Positions 1 through 7,935 of a DNA stretch of 35,217 bases are shown piece by piece. Below the pieces are notes generated by a model. That model did not search any database. It had not been told where the DNA came from and worked only from the letters and a program-made list of their open reading frames with translations. A program made the position numbers and the translations under genes. This DNA comes from Candidatus Bacteroides intestinipullorum (lineage in GTDB: Bacteria > Bacteroidota > Bacteroidia > Bacteroidales > Bacteroidaceae): positions 1-35,217 of the forward strand of contig JAHLFO010000066.1 of the NCBI GenBank assembly GCA_018883785.1, read 5' to 3'. Numbering within the stretch: the stretch's first letter is position 1; each line of letters begins with the position of its first letter.

Positions 1-768
1 GCCGTTTACCGCATCACTTACGATTGCGATGCCCTGCGTGACAACAAAGCACGGAAAACCTATCGTTGGAATCTGGACATAGGGGAGGCCACTGCCGTCT
101 TCTATAATCCTGCTGCCCGCCAATATCTTCAGGAGTCCGATGAACTCCAGCACTCCACCGAAGATATCATGGCGGGCATAGCCGGCTTGCAACAGCTTTG
201 GGCGAAGTATCCCAATACGAGCTATCTGCAAGTCTTGACGGGCAAACCCAAGCCGGGGCAATATACCTATATGAATATGATAGGTGCTGACGACCTGAAG
301 TACGAAGAACCCTTGCCGCAGTGGGACTGGACATTGACCGATAGCGTGAAGACGGTCTGTGGCTACACGTGTCATCAGGCGAAGGCCGGGTTGTATGGCC
401 GCACGTGGACAGTGTGGTATTGTCCGGAACTGCCCTTGTCCTACGGCCCGTATGTGTTGGGCGGACTGCCGGGGCTTATCCTGGAGGCGGTGGATGCGGA
501 CGGCTTCTTTCACTTCACGGCGGTAGGCATCGAGCAGGCCCCGGAGAATGTAAAGGTGGAACTTGGGCCAAGCCAAAATGAGCCCGTGAAGTGTACACGA
601 AAGAAATACCTGGCCCTGCGCAGGCTTCGTGCCGAACAGACTTATTCCGAGCAGGTGAAAGACCTCATGGCCGGTTCGGGAGCCAAGGTGGTCAAGATAA
701 CGGATGCCAGCGGCAATGAGATTACCGACCAGAAGGCACCCCGTAAGAACTATCTTGACCTGGAATGA
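1..768 (+). CDS. GLPGLI family protein, 5' truncated by the window edge
   Basis: Frame 1 is open from base 1 (AVYRITYDCDALRDNK...) to the TGA at 766-768. It contains the diagnostic motif in VLGGLPGLILEAVDADG. Confidence 0.9.
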   Translation, partial: AVYRITYDCDALRDNKARKTYRWNLDIGEATAVFYNPAARQYLQESDELQHSTEDIMAGIAGLQQLWAKYPNTSYLQVLTGKPKPGQYTYMNMIGADDLKYEEPLPQWDWTLTDSVKTVCGYTCHQAKAGLYGRTWTVWYCPELPLSYGPYVLGGLPGLILEAVDADGFFHFTAVGIEQAPENVKVELGPSQNEPVKCTRKKYLALRRLRAEQTYSEQVKDLMAGSGAKVVKITDASGNEITDQKAPRKNYLDLE

Positions 769-772
769 ACCT

Positions 773-3295
773 ATGCGTACACTCATTTTTATCTTAGTAT
801 GCGTTTGGGGGATGGCGAGGGGGATGGCTCAGTCCTCCTCGCCTTTCGAGGGAACTGTGCACGATGCGTCCGGCCAGCCGCTTTATGGGGCCAATGTCGT
901 GCTCTATGCTGACGGAGGTAAACTCTTGGCCTTTGCAGTCGTGGGGCGGGACGGGCATTTCTCCCTGAAACGCCTGCCTGGAGCCGACCACCTGACCGTC
1001 AGCTTCATGGGCTACAAGTCCGTCACCCTGCCGGTGGCCGGATTCCGGGACGGGCAGGACATCGTACTGGCGGAAGCGGCCTTCCAACTTCGGGAAGTGG
1101 TGGCAAAGCCCGAACGCATTTCCCAGCGGGGAGATACGTTGACTTATTCCGTAGCCAACTTCAAGCAAGCCCAGGACCGCTCCATTGCCGACGTCATTGC
1201 CAAGATGCCGGGACTGGAGGTGAAGCCTAACGGCAGCATCGAGTATCAGGGCAAAGCCATCAACACTTTCTACATCGAGGGTCTCGACCTGATGGGCGGG
1301 CAGTATGCCGTGGCCAGCAACAACATCCCGGCGGACAAAGTGCAGGATGTGCAGGTACTGGAGCATCATCAGAAGGTGAAGTCCCTGCGCGGGGTCAGCT
1401 TCAGCGAGCAGGCGGCGCTCAACATAGTCCTGAAGGAAGATGCCCGTTCGGTGTGGACGGGATTGGCCGACCTGGGCGCGGGTGTGGCAGGGCGGGGCGA
1501 AGGTGTGACGTATGATAACCGTCTGATGGGGATGCAATTCAACAAGCATTTCCAGACCGTGATGATGTATAAGAACAACAACACGGGCACCGACATCGGC
1601 CACGAGGTACAGGACATTGCCGACCTGGGCGGCTACCAGGCCGAGGCGGGACTTATCAGCCTGATGGAGTTGGGCGGCCCGGACTTCAGCGCGCAGCGCT
1701 ACACGTTCAACAGCAGCCATCTTCTGGCCGGCAACTGGCTGTGGAAGACCGGACGCGATGCCGACCTGCGCGTCCAGGCCAGCGGCTTCCTCGACCGGGA
1801 AGAACAGCGCAGCGGGAGTTCCCTCACCTACCTGACCATCGACGGGATGCCCGTGATTACGGAAGATTATAGCCTGACCAACCGGCGGAAGGAGCTGAAA
1901 GGCGAGGTATGCTACACCCTGAATGCCGACCGCACCTATCTTCGAAGCAGCACCCGGGTGTATGCCGACTGGGATGCAGGAGCGGGAACAATGCATTGCA
2001 ACGACCGCGATGTCCCGCTGAGTGTCAAGCCCTATAAGCGCATGGTTTCCGAGGACTTGAGCCTGTCGCACACCACGGCACGGGGAGACGTGTGGCAGTT
2101 GTATTCCTCCACCGGCTGTACCTTCCTGCCCGGCCAACTCCTGACCATCGACGGGCAGACCCAACTGCTGGACTTGAATCTGTTTTCCACCCGGAACGAG
2201 GCAGCTTTCAGCAAGAAGCTGGGCCGGCATTTCCTGAAAAATACGGCGGGATTCGACTACAGGCGGCAATCCGTCAATGGAATCGTCTGGCAGCTGGCGC
2301 AGCCGTATTGGGAGCCTTCCACCCAGTTAAGGTTCGGCAAGCACCGGCTGGAGGGCGGCGTCAAGGTCAGCTATGTCCGGCAGGCTTATGAAGGTTCAAC
2401 TGCCGGGCGTGTCTGGGCGGAACCGTCCTTGCGCTGGGAGTGGCAGTTGTCTCCGCAGTCCGAGTGGTCTTTCAACTACCGGTTGTCGGCCACGCCCCGC
2501 GAGGGGACGTCCTTGGTCGCAGGGCCTCTCTTTACGTCCTACCGCAATCAATATGCGGGCAGCGGGCAGATGGGCGAACGGTTCTCCCACATCCTGTTGG
2601 GCAGTTATCAGTATCGCCATCCGGTGACGGGACTCTTTTTCAATCTCCGTCCGATGTATGTCCGCTCTTCCGGCAATGTCTTGTATGAGAGCGTGTTGGA
2701 CAATGACGTTTATGTGCAGCAGGCCACGACCCGGACGTACCGTTCGGACTCGTACAGCATCAGCACCCGCCTGGCGAAGACTTTCTTTTGGGGCAGGGCT
2801 ACGGTCGGATTGAACGGCTCGTTCCACTCCGCAGGCTATGCGTTCTTGTCTTCCGGACAGGTGATGGAGGGCCGGGTGGATGGTTACGCCGTGTCGTTGG
2901 ACTATTCGCTCCGCCCGCTCAAGTGGCTTTCCGTGGAGGGGAAATCCGAGGCAACGGTCACCTGCCGCAAGGATTTGAGCGATGTTTCCGTCCCGGTCGG
3001 CCGCGTGGTGGATTGGTCCCACTATGGCGGTTTCCATATTCTTCCTGCCGCCGGGTGGATGCTGTCGTGGGACAATGAACTGTATCACAGCAGCGAGAAG
3101 AGTTTCGGGTTGAATTATTTCTGCCATGTCTCCCTGAGCTACCGGACGAAGCGTTGGGAACTGTCCTTGCTGGCCAACAACGTGGCGGGCACTTCGGAAT
3201 ACCGGCGCAGGGTGGTGTCTTCCACGCTCCAGTCCTATACGCTGACCTACCTCCGGCCACGGGAATTCCTGCTGAAGTTCAGCATCGACCTGTAG
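773..3295 (+). CDS. TonB-dependent-receptor-like outer membrane protein with N-terminal carboxypeptidase-regulatory-like domain
   Basis: The ORF track starts at 704, but ATG 773 gives a signal peptide (MRTLIFILVCVWGMARGMAQ) 4 nt after the GLPGLI stop. FEGTVHDASGQPLYGANVVLY is CarboxypepD_reg-like, followed by a plug-like region (ADVIAKMPGLEVKPNGSIEYQGKAINTFYIEGLDLM) and beta-barrel-like alternating repeats. Confidence 0.85.
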   Translation: MRTLIFILVCVWGMARGMAQSSSPFEGTVHDASGQPLYGANVVLYADGGKLLAFAVVGRDGHFSLKRLPGADHLTVSFMGYKSVTLPVAGFRDGQDIVLAEAAFQLREVVAKPERISQRGDTLTYSVANFKQAQDRSIADVIAKMPGLEVKPNGSIEYQGKAINTFYIEGLDLMGGQYAVASNNIPADKVQDVQVLEHHQKVKSLRGVSFSEQAALNIVLKEDARSVWTGLADLGAGVAGRGEGVTYDNRLMGMQFNKHFQTVMMYKNNNTGTDIGHEVQDIADLGGYQAEAGLISLMELGGPDFSAQRYTFNSSHLLAGNWLWKTGRDADLRVQASGFLDREEQRSGSSLTYLTIDGMPVITEDYSLTNRRKELKGEVCYTLNADRTYLRSSTRVYADWDAGAGTMHCNDRDVPLSVKPYKRMVSEDLSLSHTTARGDVWQLYSSTGCTFLPGQLLTIDGQTQLLDLNLFSTRNEAAFSKKLGRHFLKNTAGFDYRRQSVNGIVWQLAQPYWEPSTQLRFGKHRLEGGVKVSYVRQAYEGSTAGRVWAEPSLRWEWQLSPQSEWSFNYRLSATPREGTSLVAGPLFTSYRNQYAGSGQMGERFSHILLGSYQYRHPVTGLFFNLRPMYVRSSGNVLYESVLDNDVYVQQATTRTYRSDSYSISTRLAKTFFWGRATVGLNGSFHSAGYAFLSSGQVMEGRVDGYAVSLDYSLRPLKWLSVEGKSEATVTCRKDLSDVSVPVGRVVDWSHYGGFHILPAAGWMLSWDNELYHSSEKSFGLNYFCHVSLSYRTKRWELSLLANNVAGTSEYRRRVVSSTLQSYTLTYLRPREFLLKFSIDL

Positions 3296-3337
3296 GAAGT
3301 CCGCTTGTCGCTGCCGCCTCCATCCGATCTCTCCCAC

Positions 3338-3403
3338 AAAGAGGTGGCACCTTTTTCATAAAGAGGTGGCACCTTTTCTATAAAGAGGTGGCACCTTTTC
3401 TAT
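3338..3403. repeat. Tandem array: 3 copies of a 22-bp unit AAAGAGGTGGCACCTTTTCTAT with an imperfect odd palindrome core
   Basis: AAAGAGGTGGCACCTTT starts at 3338, 3360 and 3382, a period of exactly 22. It lies between convergent genes. Confidence 0.95.
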
Positions 3404-3449
3404 GCCTGCTTCCGCAGTAGGTCTGTCCTTTGCCGGATGTCGGGGTCAG

Positions 3450-4139
3450 TCAATAGAGTAGCCGGTAGCCCTCTCCCCGCTGGTTAATCAGCTTCACGTC
3501 GGGGTCTTTGGAGAGGCGGCGTCTCAGTCGGGAGATGAGTGTCTGGAAGCTGCGGGTGCAGAAAAAGTCGTCGTCGCCCCAGAGGTCCAGCAGGATGTCC
3601 TTGGCGGGGACGATGGCATGCGGATGGCGACAGAGGCGTTCCAATATCTCGCTCTCCCGGTTGGGCAGTTCGTGGCTTTCGCCGGTGGGCAGGTAGGTCA
3701 GTGTCCGTTTGCCGGGGTCGAACTGGTAGTGGCCGATTTGTGTCTTCTCTTTCTGCGGGGCGGAGGTGGGGGTAATTCTGCCCAGCAGGGCTTGTATGCG
3801 CACCATCAGTTCTTTCATTCCGAAGGGCTTCTTCAGGTAATCGTTGCCCCCGGCGTGGAAACCTTCCACCACGTCGTCCACCGTGCTCTTGGCTGTCAGG
3901 AAGAGGATAGGCGTGCGACTGTCCGTCTGCCGAATCCTCCGCACCATGTCCAGGCCGGACAGTTGGGGCATCATGATGTCTGCCACCAGAATGTCCGGGG
4001 AGAGCCGGGCGAATGCTTCGAGTCCGGCTTCGCCGTCGGCGGCCAGGGAGACCCGGAAGTGGTTGGCCTCCAAGGCGTCTTTGATAATTCTGGCCAATGT
4101 GGGTTCGTCTTCTACTATCAGTACGTGTATCTTGTCCAT
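3450..4139 (-). CDS. OmpR/PhoB-family response regulator (receiver plus winged helix)
   Basis: VLIVEDEPTLARIIKDAL, VADIMMPQLSG, LFLTAKS and NDYLKKPF receiver motifs; C-terminal RSFQTLISRLRRRLSKDPDVKLINQRGEGYRLLY. Confidence 0.95.
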   Translation of the reverse strand: MDKIHVLIVEDEPTLARIIKDALEANHFRVSLAADGEAGLEAFARLSPDILVADIMMPQLSGLDMVRRIRQTDSRTPILFLTAKSTVDDVVEGFHAGGNDYLKKPFGMKELMVRIQALLGRITPTSAPQKEKTQIGHYQFDPGKRTLTYLPTGESHELPNRESEILERLCRHPHAIVPAKDILLDLWGDDDFFCTRSFQTLISRLRRRLSKDPDVKLINQRGEGYRLLY

Positions 4140-4140
4140 G

Positions 4141-5487
4141 CTATAATTCGATGTAAAATGTGCTGCCCTTGCCCGGCGTGCTTTCCACCGTCAGGCGGCC
4201 GCCGTGCTTCTCCACGATGTTCTTTGCGAAAAACAGTCCGATGCCGTAGCCTTTGACATTGTGCACATCGCCGGTGGGCACCCGGTAGAATTTCTCGAAG
4301 ATGTGGATTTGGTCGCGCGGGGCGATGCCGATGCCGTTGTCCGCGATGGATATGCAGGTCTTGTCTCCGTCCTGCCTGGCTTCGAGGGCAATGGTTACTT
4401 GCTTGCCCGAATACTTCACGGCATTGTCCAAGAGGGTGGAGAGCACGCTGGACATCAGCTTGCGGTCCATCCGGACGGCGAGGTCGTCGGGGCAGACAGA
4501 GACCGTTGTCGTGCAGGGCTTCTTGGCGCTCAGCCGGGTTTGGGCGGCGGCTTCTTCCAGCAGCGGCTTGATGGCGGTATCGGTCAGGTCGAGTTGCAGG
4601 CTGTCCCTGTTCTTCAGCGTGGTGGAGAGAATCATTTCCACCAGCCCCGTCAGCTTGTCCAGTTGCTCTTTGATGATGTTCAGGTATTCTTCGCGCAGGG
4701 AGGGATTGTTGCCCAGGTCGCCGCACTCCAGCAGGGTGTCGCTGGCGGCATAGGCCACGGCGATGGGCGTCTTCAGTTCGTGGGTGATGTTGCCGGTGAA
4801 GTCGTTTTTCATCCGCTCCAGGTCCCGCTGTTTCCGCAAGGCCCTGTCGATGAAGACAAAGGCGGCGATGACCGTCAGCAGGATGCCCGCCGACACGGCC
4901 AATACGCCTGCCATTCCCCGGAGGATGTGTGCGGAGAAGGACGGGGAGCGGAATTCGTAGGTACCGGCGTTGAGGTTGGAGACTATCGGGATGACCGGGT
5001 CGTCCGTCGCAGGCCGGTACCCTGCTGTACAGACAGAATCAACCGCTTGTTCGTCGCGTAAGAAACGTAGCTGGTGGGTCAAAGGCAGTCCGATGGAGTC
5101 CAGGGAGAGGGTAAAGAGTTCGTCCACCCGGCGGATATCGAAATTACCGGCGATGAATATCTTTCCGGCTTCCGTGTCGGGGTCAATGCGGTATACAGTG
5201 ATTTCCTTCGGCTTTCCTTTGAGCGTGTCCATGCCGATGGATATGACCTGGCCCGTGGGATTGGGTGAGGGAGTATAGAGGACGGTGGTGTCCGACTCCA
5301 GGCTCTTGCGCAGTTTCTCGGCATATTCATAGCCTTCCGCCTCGGTCAGCAGGGAACTGATTTGGGTCGTGAGTGCCTGCTTTTGGCTGGTGTATAGTCC
5401 GTGCAGCCAATAGGCCTCGTAGGCGGCTACGGCCAGCAGGGTCAAGATGGCGGTGAGGAAGATGGGGTGTCTCTTGAGGAAGGACAT
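4141..5487 (-). CDS. Sensor histidine kinase
   Basis: N-terminal TM segment, H-box NDFTGNITHELKTPIAVAY, N-box LLDNAVKYSGKQV, G-boxes DNGIGIAPRDQ and GYGIGLFFAKNIVEKHGG. It ends 1 nt before the response regulator start. Confidence 0.95.
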   Translation of the reverse strand: MSFLKRHPIFLTAILTLLAVAAYEAYWLHGLYTSQKQALTTQISSLLTEAEGYEYAEKLRKSLESDTTVLYTPSPNPTGQVISIGMDTLKGKPKEITVYRIDPDTEAGKIFIAGNFDIRRVDELFTLSLDSIGLPLTHQLRFLRDEQAVDSVCTAGYRPATDDPVIPIVSNLNAGTYEFRSPSFSAHILRGMAGVLAVSAGILLTVIAAFVFIDRALRKQRDLERMKNDFTGNITHELKTPIAVAYAASDTLLECGDLGNNPSLREEYLNIIKEQLDKLTGLVEMILSTTLKNRDSLQLDLTDTAIKPLLEEAAAQTRLSAKKPCTTTVSVCPDDLAVRMDRKLMSSVLSTLLDNAVKYSGKQVTIALEARQDGDKTCISIADNGIGIAPRDQIHIFEKFYRVPTGDVHNVKGYGIGLFFAKNIVEKHGGRLTVESTPGKGSTFYIEL

Positions 5488-5508
5488 CGTGTGAGCGGGC
5501 TTTACGAT

Positions 5509-5547
5509 AAGAAGAGGGGCATGCCTATTGCGGCACCCCCTCTTCTA
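5509..5547 (-). terminator. Strong stem-loop downstream of the NagB-like/PIG-L gene
   Basis: AGAAGAGGGG (5510-5519) pairs perfectly with CCCCTCTTCT (5537-5546), and inner GCC/GGC pairs extend the stem. The trailing U-tract is poor. Confidence 0.5.
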
Positions 5548-5568
5548 ATTCTTACTATAAAACAATTC

Positions 5569-7560
5569 TTACAACGGGATATATTCCACAAACGCCTCCA
5601 TAGCTTCGTAGGATGCCAATCCCAGCTGGTCGTAGAGGTTGGCCGTGGCGCGGTTGCGGTCTTCGCTGCGTTGCCAGAAGAGTCGTTCGTCGTTGCCCAG
5701 GAAGGGTGCGCTCTCCATCTGGCTCTGGTGCTTCAGGATGGCGTTGCGCTTGGCTCGGAGTTCTTCGGGGCTGATGGGAACGGCCATCTCGATGTTCTCG
5801 ATTTCCCATTCGGCCCAGGCGCCGCGGTACATCCAGATGCGGCAATCCTTCAGCCACTCGGCGCCGGCTTCCTTCTCCAAGTCGATGGCGGCAAAGACGC
5901 CGTCCGTGCAGACACGGTGCGTGCCGTGCGGGTCGGCCAGGTCGCCGGCCACGAAGATCTGGTGGGGCTGGATTTCGCGGAGCAGGTTGCGGATGATTTC
6001 CACGTCGGCCTCGCTGATGGGGTTCTTCTGGATGCGGCCCGTCTCATAGAAGGGCAGGTCGAGGAAGTGGCAGTGGTCCAGCGGGATATTGTTGTACGTG
6101 CAGGCCGTGCGTGCCTCGCCACGGCGGATGAGGCCCTTGATGGTGAGCACGTCGCGTGTGTCGATGTCGCCGTCTTTCTTCTCGCGGAGGAATTGGCGGA
6201 TTTCCTTATACTTCTCGTTGATGACCTGGTCGCCGCTGTTGTTGAACAACTGGTTGAAGCCATTGATGAAGTGGAGGAAGCGTACCACCTCTTCGTCGCC
6301 CACGGCAATGTTGCCCGAGGTCTCGTAGGCTACGTGCACATCGTGCTTCTGCTCTACCAGTCGGCGGATGGTGCCGCCCATGGAGATGACATCATCATCC
6401 GGGTGCGGGGAGAAGACGATGACGCGCTTCGGATAGGGGTTGGCGCGCTCGGGACGGTAGGTGTCATCGGCATTGGGTTTGCCGCCCGGCCATCCGGTGA
6501 TGGTGTGTTGCAGGTCGTTGAATATCTTGATGTTCACATTGTAGGCCGAACCGTAGAGGGCCAGCAGTTCGCTCAGGCCGTGGTCGTTATAGTCCTTGTT
6601 CGTCAGTTTCAGGATGGGTTTGCCGGTCAGCTGGCAGAGCCATACGATGGCGCTGCGGATGAGCTTGTCGGTCCATTCGCACGAAGTCACCAGCCAGGGG
6701 TGCTGGATGCGGGTCAGATTGGAAGCAGAAGAGAGGTCGAGGACGACGTGCGTGTTGTTATGCGTCTGGAGGAAGGAGGCGGGGATGGCGTCGGTGACGG
6801 GGCCTTCGACGCAGTCCTTGATGCGGGCGGCTTTTTCCTCGCCCCAGGCAATCAGGTACACCTTCTTGGCGGCCAGGATGGTGGAGACGCCCATGGTGAT
6901 GGCGCTGATGGGCGTGTTGTCCAGCGTGCCGAACATCTTGACGGCTTCGTTGCGCGAGGTGCCGTCCATCAGGATGAGGCGGGTGGTGGAGTTGAGGCGC
7001 GAGCCGGGTTCGTTGAAGCCGATGTTGCCCACGCGGCCGATGCCCAGCAGTGCGAAGTCTATCCCGCCGAAGCTCTCGATGCGCTGCTCGTAGAGGCGGC
7101 AATACTCGAAGATGGTGTCCTTCGGGATGGTGCCGCTGGGGCTGAAGATGTTTTGCGGGTCGATGTCCACGTGGTTCAGCAGCATCTCCTTCAGCGAGTT
7201 GAGGTTGCTGGTCACGGCATCGGGCGACAAGGGATAGTATTCGTAGAGGTTGAAGATGATGACGTTGCGGAAGCTCAGTCCCTCCTCCTGGTGCATGCGG
7301 ACGAGGGCGGCGTAGACATTGCGGGGAGAGTTGCCACCGGCCAAGGCCAGCACGCAGAAGCGTCCGGCTTTTTGCTTCTCGCGGATGAGCTGGGCGATTT
7401 CCAAGGCGATATGGCTCGCGCCCTCTTCGGCGGTTTCATAGATGTCCGTAGGAATCTTCTCCAGGCGGGTGAGCACGGAACGCTCGAAAGCATTCTCCGG
7501 CCGGTAGTACCGGGTCGATACGCGGTTGAGCGTAATCTGGGAGCTTAAGTTGGTTTTCAT
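5569..7560 (-). CDS. NagB-like (glucosamine-6-phosphate deaminase fold) domain fused to PIG-L/LmbE-family deacetylase domain, 663 aa
   Basis: Start set at the ATG complementary to 7558-7560 (MKTNLSSQITLNRV). N-terminal NagB-like motifs (LALAGGNSP, FNLYEYYPL, GIGRVGNIGFNEPGS); C-terminal PIG-L motif VFSPHPDDDVISMGGT and DPHGTHRVCTD. Confidence 0.92.
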   Translation of the reverse strand: MKTNLSSQITLNRVSTRYYRPENAFERSVLTRLEKIPTDIYETAEEGASHIALEIAQLIREKQKAGRFCVLALAGGNSPRNVYAALVRMHQEEGLSFRNVIIFNLYEYYPLSPDAVTSNLNSLKEMLLNHVDIDPQNIFSPSGTIPKDTIFEYCRLYEQRIESFGGIDFALLGIGRVGNIGFNEPGSRLNSTTRLILMDGTSRNEAVKMFGTLDNTPISAITMGVSTILAAKKVYLIAWGEEKAARIKDCVEGPVTDAIPASFLQTHNNTHVVLDLSSASNLTRIQHPWLVTSCEWTDKLIRSAIVWLCQLTGKPILKLTNKDYNDHGLSELLALYGSAYNVNIKIFNDLQHTITGWPGGKPNADDTYRPERANPYPKRVIVFSPHPDDDVISMGGTIRRLVEQKHDVHVAYETSGNIAVGDEEVVRFLHFINGFNQLFNNSGDQVINEKYKEIRQFLREKKDGDIDTRDVLTIKGLIRRGEARTACTYNNIPLDHCHFLDLPFYETGRIQKNPISEADVEIIRNLLREIQPHQIFVAGDLADPHGTHRVCTDGVFAAIDLEKEAGAEWLKDCRIWMYRGAWAEWEIENIEMAVPISPEELRAKRNAILKHQSQMESAPFLGNDERLFWQRSEDRNRATANLYDQLGLASYEAMEAFVEYIPL

Positions 7561-7609
7561 AATAATGTGGTAGTTAAATGGTAAATTATGGATGACTTTT
7601 TCAATGTCA

Positions 7610-7617
7610 CAAATATA
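7610..7617 (-). promoter_or_regulatory. Candidate Bacteroidetes -7 box TATATTTG upstream of the NagB-like gene
   Basis: CAAATATA on the + strand matches TAnnTTTG on the minus strand, 49 nt upstream of the start. No good -33 TTTG at the expected spacing. Confidence 0.4.
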
Positions 7618-7692
7618 CGGATTTCGCGCCAAAGTGCGCCTTCTTTGCGGGGCCGTTTCCGTTAAAAACACTAAAAAGGAGGGTAAACACCG

Positions 7693-7755
7693 GGGCTTGT
7701 GCGGGTTGGCATACGGACTTGTGCGGGTTGGGAGCCGGACTTGTGCCGGTTGGGA
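7693..7755. repeat. Tandem array: 3 copies with 22-bp period, core CTTGTGC(G/C)GGTTGG
   Basis: Core copies start at 7696, 7718 and 7740. Non-palindromic direct repeats. Confidence 0.85.
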
Positions 7756-7771
7756 TTGGGAGTCATCCGGG

Positions 7772-7888
7772 AACCAATGCCATTGATTGGGAGGAATCAA
7801 TGCCATTGATTGGGGGGAATCAATGCCATTGATTGGGGGTAATCAATGCCATTGATTGTAGGGACCAATGCCATTGGTTCCTGGTTGG
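7772..7888. repeat. Tandem array: 5 copies of odd palindrome AATCAATG-C-CATTGATT, period 23/23/23/22
   Basis: CAATGCCATTG starts at 7775, 7798, 7821, 7844 and 7866, with G-rich spacers. The last copy is ACCAATG-C-CATTGGT, with paired changes in both arms. Confidence 0.95.
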
Positions 7889-7935
7889 CTCCGGCTTCCA
7901 GCCCGGTTGAGGTGGGGTATGGACGGGGTTAAGTC

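Noticed and set aside
794-2269. 491-aa minus-strand ORF opposite the receptor-like gene
   Set aside because: Shadow of the TonB-receptor-like CDS; no motifs or upstream signals.
3338-3403. CRISPR array interpretation of the 22-bp arrays
   Set aside because: Units have essentially no spacer (about 5-7 bp), and there are no cas genes.
3450-5487. Naming the two-component system RprXY
   Set aside because: Same broad family, but sequence recall is not specific enough to assign orthology.
5401-7548. 715-aa + strand ORF opposite the NagB-like/PIG-L gene
   Set aside because: Antisense shadow of a high-GC coding gene; low-complexity V/G/A/D/H-rich translation without motifs.
7592-7806. N-terminal extension of the NagB-like protein (ORF track start at 7806) or + strand 64-aa ORF through the repeats
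   Set aside because: The extension translates the tandem repeats and promoter; MKTNLSSQ at 7560 is the better start.
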